Shown: positions 44,459 to 52,959 of the stretch, in pieces | How the letters are laid out: every line of letters begins with the position of its first letter | How positions within the stretch are numbered: the first letter of the stretch is position 1 | NCBI RefSeq assembly: GCF_019145235.1 | Contig: NZ_JAHSTV010000010.1 | Span: 1-64,000, forward strand | Source: Pseudomonas farris | GTDB taxonomy: Bacteria; Pseudomonadota; Gammaproteobacteria; Pseudomonadales; Pseudomonadaceae | Direction of reading: 5' to 3' | Length of the DNA: 64,000 bases | Position numbers and translations under genes: made by a program | The notes under the pieces: generated by a model | Databases searched by the model: none | What the model was told of the DNA's origin: nothing | What the model saw: only the letters and a program-made list of their open reading frames with translations

Positions 44459-45724
44459 ATGACAACTCGTGACAAGGCCAAATGGCTCAGATTCCTGATT
44501 CTCATCCTCGGTGGCGGCACCATCTACAAGCTGGCGAACCTCAAGGACGCCTTCTACATCCCCATGCAAGAATTCATGGGCTTGAGCCACACTGAAATCG
44601 GCATGCTGCTGAGCGCCAACGCCATCATCGCCACCGCCCTGTTTGTCGTCGGCGGCATGCTCGCCGACCGCTACGACACGCGAAGACTGATCCCCATCGG
44701 CCTCATCGGTACCGGAGGCCTGGGGCTGTATCTGGCGACCTTTCCGCCTTTCAGCAATCTGCTGATCGTGTTCAGCCTGCTGGCCGTCTGCGCCGATTGC
44801 ATCTTCTGGCCCTCGCTGCTCAAGGCCATCCGCAACCTGGGTGACGATCAGGAACAGGGTCGGTTGTTTGGACTGCTGGAAGGTGGGCGTGGCGTCATTG
44901 ATACCCTGGTCGCCTTTTCTGCACTGGGCGTTTTCGTCGCCATGGGCTCCGGTGAAACCGGTCTGAAATCGGCAATCCTCTTCTACTCGGTCATCGACAT
45001 TCTTGCCGGAACCCTGACCTGGTTCCTGCTCAAGGGCGGCAGCGCACAGTCCATTGCCAAGCCGAAGAACGGTATGTCGAACCTGCTCGAAGCCATCAAG
45101 GTGCCGGGTATCTGGCTGGTCAGCCTCAACGTGTTCATGGTCTACATCGTCTACTGTGGCCTGACCTATTTCATTCCCTACCTCAAGGAAATGTACGGGC
45201 TGCCCGTGGCACTGGTGGGCGCCTACGGCATCATCAATCAGTACTTCCTCAAGATCCTCGGTGGCCCCGCCGGTGGTTTCATTGCCGACAAGCAATTCAA
45301 GAGCACCAGCCGCTACTTGAAGTGGGCATTCCTGGCCTTGCTGCCGCTGATGGGCGTCATCCTGCTGATCCCGAAAAGCCCGAGTTTTATCTATGCGGGC
45401 ATGGCCGCCACGCTGTCGTTCGCGCTGATTGTATTTTCCATGCGCGGCGTGTTCTGGGCGCCCATGGGCGAAGTCGGCATCCCTTCGCACATCACCGGTT
45501 CAGCCTTCGGTATCGGCTGCCTGATCGGCTACGCACCGGGCATGTTCGCTTACGTCATCTACGGCGCAATCCTCGACCATTTCCCGGGTCAGCAAGGCTA
45601 CAACTATGTCTTCAGCTTGATGAGCCTGTTGGCCGTTCTTGGATTCATGGTGTCCAGCCTGCTGTATCGGACTGTTCGGAATAAATCCACGGCAATCGGT
45701 GCGGTTAGCGCGGCGCAAAGCTGA
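44459..45724 (+). CDS. MFS transporter paired with the isomerase gene
   Basis: This is a 421-aa transporter with twelve hydrophobic spans. Landmarks: FRFLILILGGGTIYKLANLKDAFYIPMQEF-like TM1 region, GGMLADRYDTRRLIPIGL (motif A), RNLGDDQEQGRLFGLLEGGRGVIDTLV and GGFIADKQFKSTSRYLKW. It most resembles the YihN-like branch. With the TIM-barrel isomerase upstream it probably imports a sugar or polyol. No regulator specific to this pair is evident besides the nearby MocR. Confidence 0.85.
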   Translation: MTTRDKAKWLRFLILILGGGTIYKLANLKDAFYIPMQEFMGLSHTEIGMLLSANAIIATALFVVGGMLADRYDTRRLIPIGLIGTGGLGLYLATFPPFSNLLIVFSLLAVCADCIFWPSLLKAIRNLGDDQEQGRLFGLLEGGRGVIDTLVAFSALGVFVAMGSGETGLKSAILFYSVIDILAGTLTWFLLKGGSAQSIAKPKNGMSNLLEAIKVPGIWLVSLNVFMVYIVYCGLTYFIPYLKEMYGLPVALVGAYGIINQYFLKILGGPAGGFIADKQFKSTSRYLKWAFLALLPLMGVILLIPKSPSFIYAGMAATLSFALIVFSMRGVFWAPMGEVGIPSHITGSAFGIGCLIGYAPGMFAYVIYGAILDHFPGQQGYNYVFSLMSLLAVLGFMVSSLLYRTVRNKSTAIGAVSAAQS

Positions 45725-45857
45725 TCGGGTAATCGTCGCCTTCATTGAACAGACCAAGGCCTTTCGGTGAAGGCGATCGGTTCACGCCCTCACCCTGGAC
45801 TTGAAATCGTTGAAAGTTGCGACTATCAGTGAGACTCAATCCTTCGAGGGCAATAAC

Positions 45858-46040
45858 ATGCCAACGACTGAAGAATCGATCATTACAGCAGCCAGGCTGC
45901 GCGCCGCCTACCGGGGAGAAAATGAGGCACTGGCTGCGGCTTCAGCGCTCGAAGCCCTGGCCGTGCTGAAAAAAACGTTAAAGGGAGATAAGTACCAAGA
46001 GGCGCTCGAAAGGCTGTATCTCGAGTACTCAACCTCTTGA
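45858..46040 (+). CDS. Small hypothetical protein
   Basis: This 60-aa ORF starts MPTTEESIITAARLRAAYRGENEALAAASALEALAVLKK, with a GGGC-like ribosome site and mostly helical, Ala-rich content. No family is recognised and no signal peptide is visible. It is in the same direction as the preceding transporter, which ends 130 bp upstream. The start could be upstream (TTG at 45801), but the ATG at 45858 is better supported. Confidence 0.5.
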   Translation: MPTTEESIITAARLRAAYRGENEALAAASALEALAVLKKTLKGDKYQEALERLYLEYSTS

Positions 46041-46125
46041 TCCGCCCGTGCCGCACTTGGCGGCGGCACATTGTTCGCCTATTGAGAGCAAAGCGATATT
46101 CATCTGGGATGCAGTGCATAACAAA

Positions 46126-46155
46126 AAATGCCCGAGTCTTGCGATCCGGGCATTT
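46126..46155 (-). terminator. Terminator of the TonB-dependent receptor gene
   Basis: AAATGCCCG and CGGGCATTT pair over 9 bp around a 12-nt loop; on the minus strand the stem ends in TTTTTTGTT. It lies 39 bp after the receptor stop. Confidence 0.8.
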
Positions 46156-46193
46156 CGTTCATCGGCTGAGTGGCGTTTTTATCTCTGTCTGCG

Positions 46194-48668
46194 TTAGAAA
46201 CTCGCTTTGACCGACAACATAAAGTTACGTGGATCACCGTAGTAGTTACCGAAGGTCTCGGTACCGATGGTGGCGTAGTAGCGCTTGTCGAACAGGTTGT
46301 TGCCGTTGAGCGCAACCGACCAGGTGTCGTCGATGCGATAGCCGATGCGGCCGTTCCAGATCGCATAGCCCGACTGGCTGATTTTCTCACCACTGGAGGG
46401 TGAAACCCGGAAGTTATCGCTTTGCGCGTTAACGCCAGCGCCGATCGTGAACCGCTCAAGTGACCCACTCAGCGCGTAATCGCCCCACATACGCAATACA
46501 TGCCGAGGCACATAACTGTTGAACGCTGCTCCGTTCAGGCTGGTGTCGATGTCGTCGAGGGTTTTGGTCTGGGTATAGGTGTAACCTGCCAGTACTTGCA
46601 GGCGTTCAATGACTTCCCCGCTGATCTCGGCCTCGAACCCCTGAGCGCGAACTTTGCCGGCATTGACGTAGCAGTAACCATCGGATGACGGGCAGGACGA
46701 GTTGTAGTCAGTCTGCGCCTGATCTTTCTGGATCGTACGGAACAGGTTGAAGGAGCTGTTCAGTCGACCGTCGAACCAGGCACCCTTGATCCCCAGCTCA
46801 TAGCTCTGGCCCACGAGCGGCTTAAGCGCCGAACCGCCTTCTGAGCGGTAATTGCCTTGCGGGGTAAAGATATCCGAATAGCTGGCGTAGGCCGTCAGGT
46901 TCTCGTTCAGGTCCAACAGCACAGCGGCAAACGGCGTAACCTGCCCGGTCTCTGTAGTGCTGGAGTGTTCCGAGGTGCCAGTGTTGATGAAGTCGGAGTC
47001 GGTATCGGAGTTGTACCAGCTCACCCGACTGCCGACGACAACTGTCAGCGGATCAGCCAGTTTCAAACGCAGTGTCGAGTAAATGCCCTTCTGTTTAGTC
47101 ACTGAATTGACCGGCCCACCGCGAGATGAGTTGTCGATAAAGTAACTGTCATCCGGCTCCGGTATATGCTTGTCGGGGTTGAACACATTCTGGCGCTGCG
47201 GCAGAAACGCCACCGAGTAGAAGTCGTCCTTTTTCGAACGGCTGGCGTTGAAGCCCACGATCAATTCATGTTGCTGACCGAACGCATCGAACTTGCCATC
47301 CACGTAGGCATCGAGGCCGTAATCGACCTGATCGTAATCGTACATACTGCCCAGCACACCGGTGGTGTTGGTGCCGGGAGTCACGGCGCCGGAGGCGAAC
47401 GCGTATTTGATGTCCTGAGTGTTTTTTGTGTAAACACTGGCGACCTTCAAGGCCCAGTCTTCGTTGATCTGGTGTTTCAGATCACTGAACACCGTGGTGC
47501 GCTGGCTGCGCCAGGTGTTCCAGGAAGGATCGAGGCACGTCGAACGACTGAGCTTCAAATCGCTGCTATCCCTGTAGCGCGGCAGGCCACCCCAGCATGG
47601 ATTGGCGTCCACGTCTTCATAGGCAATGCCCAGCCCCAGCGTCGTGTCAGGGTTCAGATCAACATCGAGCGCGCCGTAATACACCTGATCCTTGCGACTG
47701 GCGTCGTCTACAAAGTAATGCCGGCTCTGCTCGGCAACGACGGCCCGTCCGCGTACTGTGCCGGCGTCGTTCAGCGGGCCACCGGTGTCGACCTGTCCGC
47801 GATAGTTGTCCCAGCTGCCACCGGACAGCGTGATGTCGGTGTGCGGGGCCGTCTGGCCGCGTTTGCGCACGAAGTTCACGCCGCCGGCAGTGCCACCTGA
47901 ACCTTTCATCATTCCCGCTGCACCGCGAAGAATTTCGACCCGGTCGTAATACGCCATGTCACCGCTGAAACTGTCGGCCTGAACATAGAGGTTGCCCATG
48001 TCCAGCGGTACACCGTCGTACTGATATTGGCCCGACATCCGGAAACCGCGCGAATAAAAATATTTGCCGCCCATGGTCGAATCGTAGACGGTAATGCCCG
48101 GGGTCTTTTCCATGACCTGATCGATGGTGTTGAGGTTCTGGTCATCCAGCATCTTGCGGGTCATCACCGTGACCGATTGCGGCGTTTCCTTGAGGGAATG
48201 TTCGCCCTTGCCGATAGTCACCGCGCCGGTGGTGTATGAACCGCTGTTCTCGGTCGTTGCGCCCAACATCTGCCCGTTGATGTTGGTGGCGCCCAGTTCC
48301 AGCGCCGACCCGGCAGCCGGTACCGGGCGCAAAACGTAAGTACCGTTGGCCTGTGGTTCAGCTTGCAGACCGCTGCCACCCAGAATCCGTGCAAACCCTT
48401 CGCCGACCCCGAAAGCACCTTTGAGCCCGGGGGATTTCAACCCGTCGGTCTGCCGCGCATCAAAGGAAATGGCGGCACCCGCCGCGCTGGCGAAATGGCT
48501 GAGGACTTCAGTCAGGCTGCCCCCGGCGATGTCGAAGGATTGAAGCTGATTGTACTGTTGCGTCGGTGCCGCGATCGCGGCGACCGGCCATACGCAAATC
48601 GACGTTGCCGCGAGCAACCCGACCTTCACTACAATCGCCAGACGACCTGGCGCGTACACCCGATACAT
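46194..48668 (-). CDS. TonB-dependent siderophore receptor with STN domain
   Basis: This is an 824-aa outer-membrane receptor. The signal peptide ends at AAIAA. An STN domain (about 40-120, QLQSFDIAGGSLTEVLSHFA) shows that it signals to the FecR/FecI pair upstream. The plug (about 155-290, ETPQSVTVMTRKMLDDQNLNTIDQVMEKTPGI) and a 22-strand barrel end in NFMLSVKASF (terminal Phe). It imports a ferric siderophore using TonB. The gene follows the FecR gene (107 bp away) as in other FecIRA-type sets. The siderophore cannot be named. Confidence 0.9.
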   Translation of the reverse strand: MYRVYAPGRLAIVVKVGLLAATSICVWPVAAIAAPTQQYNQLQSFDIAGGSLTEVLSHFASAAGAAISFDARQTDGLKSPGLKGAFGVGEGFARILGGSGLQAEPQANGTYVLRPVPAAGSALELGATNINGQMLGATTENSGSYTTGAVTIGKGEHSLKETPQSVTVMTRKMLDDQNLNTIDQVMEKTPGITVYDSTMGGKYFYSRGFRMSGQYQYDGVPLDMGNLYVQADSFSGDMAYYDRVEILRGAAGMMKGSGGTAGGVNFVRKRGQTAPHTDITLSGGSWDNYRGQVDTGGPLNDAGTVRGRAVVAEQSRHYFVDDASRKDQVYYGALDVDLNPDTTLGLGIAYEDVDANPCWGGLPRYRDSSDLKLSRSTCLDPSWNTWRSQRTTVFSDLKHQINEDWALKVASVYTKNTQDIKYAFASGAVTPGTNTTGVLGSMYDYDQVDYGLDAYVDGKFDAFGQQHELIVGFNASRSKKDDFYSVAFLPQRQNVFNPDKHIPEPDDSYFIDNSSRGGPVNSVTKQKGIYSTLRLKLADPLTVVVGSRVSWYNSDTDSDFINTGTSEHSSTTETGQVTPFAAVLLDLNENLTAYASYSDIFTPQGNYRSEGGSALKPLVGQSYELGIKGAWFDGRLNSSFNLFRTIQKDQAQTDYNSSCPSSDGYCYVNAGKVRAQGFEAEISGEVIERLQVLAGYTYTQTKTLDDIDTSLNGAAFNSYVPRHVLRMWGDYALSGSLERFTIGAGVNAQSDNFRVSPSSGEKISQSGYAIWNGRIGYRIDDTWSVALNGNNLFDKRYYATIGTETFGNYYGDPRNFMLSVKASF

Positions 48669-48775
48669 GCTTACCCTCCCCCAAAGACCATCAATAAAAA
48701 CTCACTGAGGGATGAGCCGAACGATGCGTATGAAAAGTGCAAAAGCCCTAAAACATTTTTTTTGCGCGGCGCACG

Positions 48776-49732
48776 CTAATGCACATCACCGCCTGAAACA
48801 TTGACCCAGTAGCGACTGTATCGGGTGATCCGTAGCGAAAACCCACTCTCCAGCGCAGCCAGCGCCAGGTCGGTATTATTAATGGGGAACGCGCCTGACA
48901 CCTTCAGTTGGGCGATACGCGGATCGCAGCGCAACACGCCTGTGCGATAGCGCGAAAGGTCGGCCAGCAACTCGGCCAAGGGACGATTAATGGCAATGAT
49001 GCTTCCCTGTTGCCACGCACCGACCGAAGCATCGTTGCGCCGTACAACCCCCAATGAGTGGCCATCGAAGTCCAGGGACTGGCCGGCCTCCACACGCACC
49101 GTCGAGCCACCGCCAGCCGAACGGAGCTCTACGGCCTTCTCGATCACCGCCACCCCACCGCCCTGCTCATGGGACCGGACGATAAAACGCGTCCCGAGCG
49201 CCAGCACTTCTCCATGATGGGTGAGCACCTTGAACGGCCGCTGCAAGGGATCGACAGCAGTCGTCACAAGTATCTCGCCCCATAACAGTTCGAGTACACG
49301 TTGACGACCGTCGAAACGAAGGTTGACTGACGTGTCGGTGTTGAGCAGCAACAAGCTGCCATCGGCCAACCGAAATTCACGGCGCTCACCCACGGCGGTG
49401 CGAAAATCGGCAACCAGGTTCTGGGAGATTTCACTGCGCCAACCCAACCAGCCCAGCGAACTGGCTGACGCGAGCACCAACACACTGCGCAACACCTGAC
49501 GCCGGGATCGATCAGCGCCGCGCAACGCTGGCGAAGCCAGGGAGCCCGGCACACTCGCCATCTGCTCGCCTACGTCCACCATGCGTTGCCAGGCTTGGCG
49601 ATGAGCAGGATCGGAGACCAGCCAGTCGTTCCAGGCTGCCAGATCCGAATCGGTGGTGACACCAGACCGAAGTCGGGCGTACCACTGAGCAGCGACGCCA
49701 ATCGCCTTCAACTCAGCGGGCGAAAGGCTCAC
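48776..49732 (-). CDS. FecR-type anti-sigma regulator
   Basis: This is a 318-aa FecR protein. The GTG start at 49732 is chosen since it overlaps the sigma gene stop by 4 bp and opens the typical N-terminus SPAELKAIGVAAQWYARLRSG. An N-terminal cytoplasmic anti-sigma domain (DUF4880, about 5-50, with AAWNDWLVSDPAHRQAWQR) is followed by a membrane span (about 95-115) and a periplasmic FecR domain (VGERREFRLADGSLLLLNTDTSV) that reads the STN domain of the receptor. It links siderophore uptake to the sigma factor. Confidence 0.88.
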   Translation of the reverse strand: MSLSPAELKAIGVAAQWYARLRSGVTTDSDLAAWNDWLVSDPAHRQAWQRMVDVGEQMASVPGSLASPALRGADRSRRQVLRSVLVLASASSLGWLGWRSEISQNLVADFRTAVGERREFRLADGSLLLLNTDTSVNLRFDGRQRVLELLWGEILVTTAVDPLQRPFKVLTHHGEVLALGTRFIVRSHEQGGGVAVIEKAVELRSAGGGSTVRVEAGQSLDFDGHSLGVVRRNDASVGAWQQGSIIAINRPLAELLADLSRYRTGVLRCDPRIAQLKVSGAFPINNTDLALAALESGFSLRITRYSRYWVNVSGGDVH

Positions 49733-50250
49733 GCCAGCTGCAACTGAATCTGCATCAGACAGCAATGCTCCATGGCCTTGGCCATGTAGTTGTTGACCGT
49801 GCGGGCGCTGATATTCAAGCGCTCGGCAATCTGCGGATAGGTCAGACCGTCGAACTGAGACAGGATGAACGTCTGCTTGACCTTCGCCCCCAATCCTTGC
49901 AACAGGCGGTCGATTTCCATCAGGGCTTGCAACAGGATCGCCTGTTCCTCCAACGAAGGCTGCTGCCATTCGGGCATAGCGGCCAAGGCTTCCAGGTAGG
50001 ACTGTTCCAATGAGCGTCGGCGAAACAGATCGATCAGCAAGCCCTTGGCGATCATCGACAGGTAAGGTCGCGGCTCGCGAATCTCTAGCGCGTTTCGCGC
50101 CTTGATTACCCGAACAAAGGTGTCCTGCGCCAGGTCTGCCGCATCGAAAGCATTGCCCAGACGCTTGCGTAGCCAGCCATTGAGCCAACCGTGATGGTCG
50201 CAATACAGATCATTGACGGCGCTACGCAGGGATAAATCGTTGGCGGACAT
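49729..50250 (-). CDS. FecI-like ECF sigma factor
   Basis: This 173-aa ECF sigma factor of the iron-starvation type has region 2 NAFDAADLAQDTFVRVIKARN and region 4 FDGLTYPQIAERLNISARTVNNYMAKAMEHC. It is first in the sigma-FecR-receptor set and translationally coupled to the FecR gene. Its promoter carries a Fur-box-like dyad, so iron starvation should switch on the set, as usual for this family. Confidence 0.89.
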   Translation of the reverse strand: MSANDLSLRSAVNDLYCDHHGWLNGWLRKRLGNAFDAADLAQDTFVRVIKARNALEIREPRPYLSMIAKGLLIDLFRRRSLEQSYLEALAAMPEWQQPSLEEQAILLQALMEIDRLLQGLGAKVKQTFILSQFDGLTYPQIAERLNISARTVNNYMAKAMEHCCLMQIQLQLA

Positions 50251-50266
50251 GACGACGGAATAATTC

Positions 50267-50285
50267 GCGAGTGATAATGACTCGC
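50267..50285. promoter_or_regulatory. Fur-box-like dyad upstream of the sigma gene
   Basis: GCGAGTGATAATGACTCGC has a perfect 6-bp inverted repeat with 7-bp spacer and a core GATAATGA, like a Fur box half. It is 17-35 bp before the sigma start. Confidence 0.6.
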
Positions 50286-50509
50286 ATTGTCATGCGTACG
50301 AAGGGTGATTTGCAATAGCCACATTGGCCAACAAGCCCTGCGTCACCGGAAGGTGCGAGGGCGAGATGCCGGAGTTCGGAGCAGGTTTCGCCGTCATTGA
50401 TTGAGCGCTGCTCCCTACTTCTTGATGCCACTTATTAAAGAGAATGGGTGACTCGGTAGCCGTCTGGCATCCAGACAGCGATCGGAGATATCACAGGCGT
50501 TATTCACAC

Positions 50510-50690
50510 AGCCACCCACGACTTTGTTCTGTTGCAAAGCCATGTAAGCCGAACCGGGGTCTTGGAACGTCACCGGTGTTGCCCCGGCAATTCGGATCGA
50601 CTGCTCGGAGGTCGAGCCTTTGGTGGAGCTGATGCGCTTGTCTTTGAAGAAGCTTTTTGGCTGATCGGCGTTGGTTACGCGCAGCAGTAC
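50510..50690 (-). pseudogene. Truncated amino-acid-binding ABC periplasmic protein
   Basis: Reading the minus strand about 50690 to 50510 gives FFKDKRISSTKGSTSEQSIR and VTFQDPGSAYMALQQNKVVG. These match the PBPb signature of glutamate/aspartate ABC binding proteins. The frame then runs into CVNNACDISD... with no family match, and the N-terminal half is missing upstream, where the SGNH hydrolase gene ends. This is gene debris left by recombination. The segment has no start and no signal peptide. Confidence 0.6.
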
Positions 50691-50805
50691 TACTACGGCA
50701 ACCGGACTTCTACAAACAGAACTTTCTGGGCCTCAATACGATTGGCAGGTCGGCCCCGGCATCCTGCGTACCGACTTGCGCCACTTCGACAACCCTATGT
50801 TCAGG

Positions 50806-51495
50806 TCAATTTGGCGAGACGCCACTCAAATTTTCAATCAATGACGGGGTCACCACTGCGCGATATCCATCAGCATTTGGGTGCAATCCATCCGCAACAT
50901 ACTGATTAAACAGGTCGGGATTTGATTTCAAGACCGCCTCCCACTTTGGATAATTGTCGATCAGACGAAGTCCCTTGGCTTTTGCGACATCCCGGTACAT
51001 CTGGAAGTAATCCCTTAACTTCGGTCTCTGCACTCCAGAGCCTCCAATCACTGGATTCGTCACCATTAAAATGATCTCCGTCGATGACTTGGCAGCCTTG
51101 ATCCGGTCAATCATTAGCTCGAGGTTTTTCCGCGCTTGTACGACGGTGGTTTTGTTGGGAAGGAAAGCGTCGTTGATCGCGAATTCGATAAACACCGTAT
51201 CCGGGCTTTTGGAGATAACTCGACTTTCGAGATTTTCAACACCCCATCCCGACCACATCGAATCCTTGCCACTATTTATAACCGTGGCACGTCCAGGGTA
51301 ACGCTGATTCAGATCATCCCCAAGCTGCTGCACCCAAGCGCCGGAGGCCGTCAAGCTCGTACCATAAGCTACGACGGTCTGCGCCTTGCCAGCATCAAGG
51401 TTTGAATAAAGATCGCTCTCCTGACCAGCAAAGCTGGCCGCGCTTAACGAAAGTAACATTCCAGCAAACAGAGCCTTGGCCCACAAACCATTCAT
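50806..51495 (-). CDS. SGNH/GDSL hydrolase, exported
   Basis: This is a 229-aa SGNH-family esterase with a signal peptide (MNGLWAKALFAGMLLSLSAASFAG). Catalytic blocks: block I VVAYGTSLTASG (Ser about 45), block II NSGKDSMWSGWG (Gly), block III FIEFAINDAF (Asn), block V VADGLHPNADGY (Asp and His). Such enzymes hydrolyse acyl esters of lipids, polysaccharides or peptidoglycan. Base composition is lower in GC than the genes to the left, and it sits at the edge of the accessory region, next to the binding-protein debris and integrase remnant. Confidence 0.83.
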   Translation of the reverse strand: MNGLWAKALFAGMLLSLSAASFAGQESDLYSNLDAGKAQTVVAYGTSLTASGAWVQQLGDDLNQRYPGRATVINSGKDSMWSGWGVENLESRVISKSPDTVFIEFAINDAFLPNKTTVVQARKNLELMIDRIKAAKSSTEIILMVTNPVIGGSGVQRPKLRDYFQMYRDVAKAKGLRLIDNYPKWEAVLKSNPDLFNQYVADGLHPNADGYRAVVTPSLIENLSGVSPN

Positions 51496-51539
51496 TCAAC
51501 TGTCCCGATCTTTTCACAGGTGGCAAGGATGAACCCGTG

Positions 51540-51689
51540 AGCTTGAGGCGTCCAACAGATTTAGGCGGGTGGCATTGGTTCTCACCCCGTAAGGTGCGGG
51601 CGAGGATGTCTCGGTCATTGTCGGGAAAGGATGGGCAGAAAATTGCAGGACATGCAAACGAAGACATGCCCAAAAATTACCAGCAGTAA
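51540..51689 (+). pseudogene. Probable tyrosine integrase C-terminal fragment
   Basis: The plus strand ending at 51689 encodes SGKDGQKIAGHANEDMPKNY (then QQ), which resembles the C-terminal end of tyrosine recombinases (the G-H-x(6)-M-x(3)-Y pattern; the Tyr would be catalytic). The preceding sequence (SLRRPTDLGG..) has no clear family match, and no N-terminal part is found. It lies about 140 bp from the tRNA-Pro remnant, fitting a decayed integrative element. Confidence 0.45.
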
Positions 51690-51785
51690 CCCCGAGCAAA
51701 TCGTCTGGTCCGAGGCGATTCCGGACCTGAATATCAGCGAAAACTTCGGGTAGTTTTGCGCGGGTTTTGCGCAGAACTGCAACGA

Positions 51786-51822
51786 AAAAGGGGATCAAGC
51801 CGCTAAGTGCTTGATCCCCTTA
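51786..51822 (-). terminator. Terminator of the truncated tRNA-Pro gene
   Basis: AAGGGGATCAAGC and GCTTGATCCCCTT form a perfect 13-bp stem; the minus strand continues with a T-run. It follows the tRNA remnant directly in its transcription direction. Confidence 0.8.
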
Positions 51823-51829
51823 CAAAATA

Positions 51830-51879
51830 TGGTCGGGACGGAGTGATTCGAACACTCGACCCCTAGCACCCCATGCAAG
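51830..51879 (-). tRNA. 3' remnant of tRNA-Pro(GGG), probable attachment site
   Basis: The minus strand reads CTTGCATGGGGTGCTAGGGG then TCGAGTGTTCGAATCACTCC and GTCCCGACCA. This is the anticodon arm (loop ATGGGGT, anticodon GGG), T-arm and 3' acceptor strand of tRNA-Pro, with encoded CCA. The D-arm and 5' acceptor strand are missing: homology stops at 51879. One stem base is changed (GCTAG for GCAAG). Such 3' duplicates mark att sites of islands; the lost 5' side faces right, so the island should extend to the right. Confidence 0.75.
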
Positions 51880-52061
51880 CGGACTCCTCTACAGGCCGTT
51901 AACCACAAGGCTTCGCGCTTGGCGCTCGCTGCAACGATGCCCAACTGTGCGGAACAGGGAATTACAAAGTCACTCGGAAAGTCACTAGGCCTTTTTCAGG
52001 CCCTCGCCGGCCAAGCCAGCTTTCGACGCTCGGCTGCTGCGTTGCGAACATTGCACGACTG

Positions 52062-52090
52062 GACGGGGGTTCAAATCCCCCAGCGCCACA
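52062..52090 (+). other. tRNA/tmRNA-like T-arm and 3' end
   Basis: GGACGGGGGTTCAAATCCCC, then CAGCGCCACA, reads as a T-arm (5-bp GGGGG stem, loop TTCAAAT) and acceptor 3' strand. No matching 5' half was found. It may be a remnant att sequence or chance. The sequence around it (51885-52210) holds nothing else recognisable. Confidence 0.35.
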
Positions 52091-52214
52091 AAATAAGCGT
52101 TACAAATCAGGCAATTAGTGATTATCGCAAGTGTCTTTTTTGTGCCCGGATGGGCCGTTTTTGCTCAGTAATGCCAGCTTAATGACAGCCTTCATCCAAA
52201 GGGAGCAGTGATAG

Positions 52215-52403
52215 ATGGGGTCGGAAGTAGCGCGAATTCGTGAGCGGTCAAAAAGCCGAAAACTCATAGAGAGCTTGTATGAGTCGGCACAGCAAGTTTA
52301 CGTCATCCATTATTCCTGCGAGTCGTTTTACGAGAATTCCACAGGTGGGTTGCTAAGCATCGCCTTCGAGCGAAATATGGATAGGGATTCGAACCCCTTC
52401 TAG
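52215..52403 (+). pseudogene. Short or truncated ORF of unknown family
   Basis: This 62-aa ORF begins MGSEVARIRERSKSRKLIES. It has a good helical start and a stretch QQVYVIHYSCESFYENSTGG with the look of the N-terminus of a larger protein. It ends where GGATTCGAACCCC, a T-arm-like sequence, is read. A break at a recombination site is possible. No function can be given. Confidence 0.35.
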
Positions 52404-52569
52404 TGATCGTGCAGGCCGTCACAGGCCGCGAAACTCGTGCTTATGTGCCTTTGAGCAAGGAGTGAAACGGCCTATAGCGGCCCCTTGTTTGCCCTAATTT
52501 TGCCCTAAAACGTTATGCGGTCGCGCAAGGCGAGGGCCTGCACAAGGAACACGCCTTGTGAAAGCATCA

Positions 52570-52600
52570 GGATTGAGGCGAAAGCTCCCGCCTCAATCCC
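52570..52600. other. Strong hairpin in the island's left gap
   Basis: GGATTGAGGCG-N8-CGCCTCAATCC is a perfect 11-bp stem, with no T-run on either strand. It lies in the 52,400-52,830 gap, which has no gene but two TTTGCCCTAA-type repeats near 52490-52508. Confidence 0.5.
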
Positions 52601-52829
52601 TTCCACTACATACCTGGCCTAGCCTGGCTTGGATCGGCTGGTCGATAAGATTTCAGCTCGATGGAAGGTTACTCACCTGACCGCCGATCACATGACGCTT
52701 TCTATCAACCAGCCAACAGCCGGTACGAAAATTTCCACGCCAGTTCCCTATATGGCCGTGCACTCACTGCCGATACTGGCCCCGTCAACATGCATCGGGC
52801 ACGTTGGCAAAATCATCAGGAGCCGGACC

Positions 52830-52958
52830 ATGAGCAAGCAGTCTGATCAAGACAATCGTGCTAACCAATTGAACGACAACAATGACGCCTACTGGCAATC
52901 TCGAGGTGAAGATGAGCGCCCGGACGATTGGGATACCCGCTCAGAGGAGAACGACTGA
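52830..52958 (+). CDS. Tiny hydrophilic protein 1
   Basis: This 42-aa ORF reads MSKQSDQDNRANQLNDNNDA then YWQSRGEDERPDDWDTRSEE with an end of ND. It is highly charged, with no hydrophobic core, and looks like an intrinsically disordered protein. The ANQLN..AYWQSRG segment is recalled from small Pseudomonas proteins without known function. The stop is 2 bp before the next start, so the two small genes form a pair. Confidence 0.55.
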   Translation: MSKQSDQDNRANQLNDNNDAYWQSRGEDERPDDWDTRSEEND

Positions 52959-52959
52959 A

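Noticed and set aside
50532..50909. Plus-strand ORF over the binding-protein remnant
   Set aside because: No family match; the minus strand shows a clear periplasmic binding-protein signature in the same DNA.
51900..52210. CRISPR array or clustered repeats in the accessory part
   Set aside because: No regularly spaced repeat was found here or anywhere else in the window by eye.
52388..52405. GGATTCGAACCCC as a tRNA gene
   Set aside because: Only the T-arm pattern is present; acceptor, D-arm and anticodon arm are absent, so it is not called as a tRNA.
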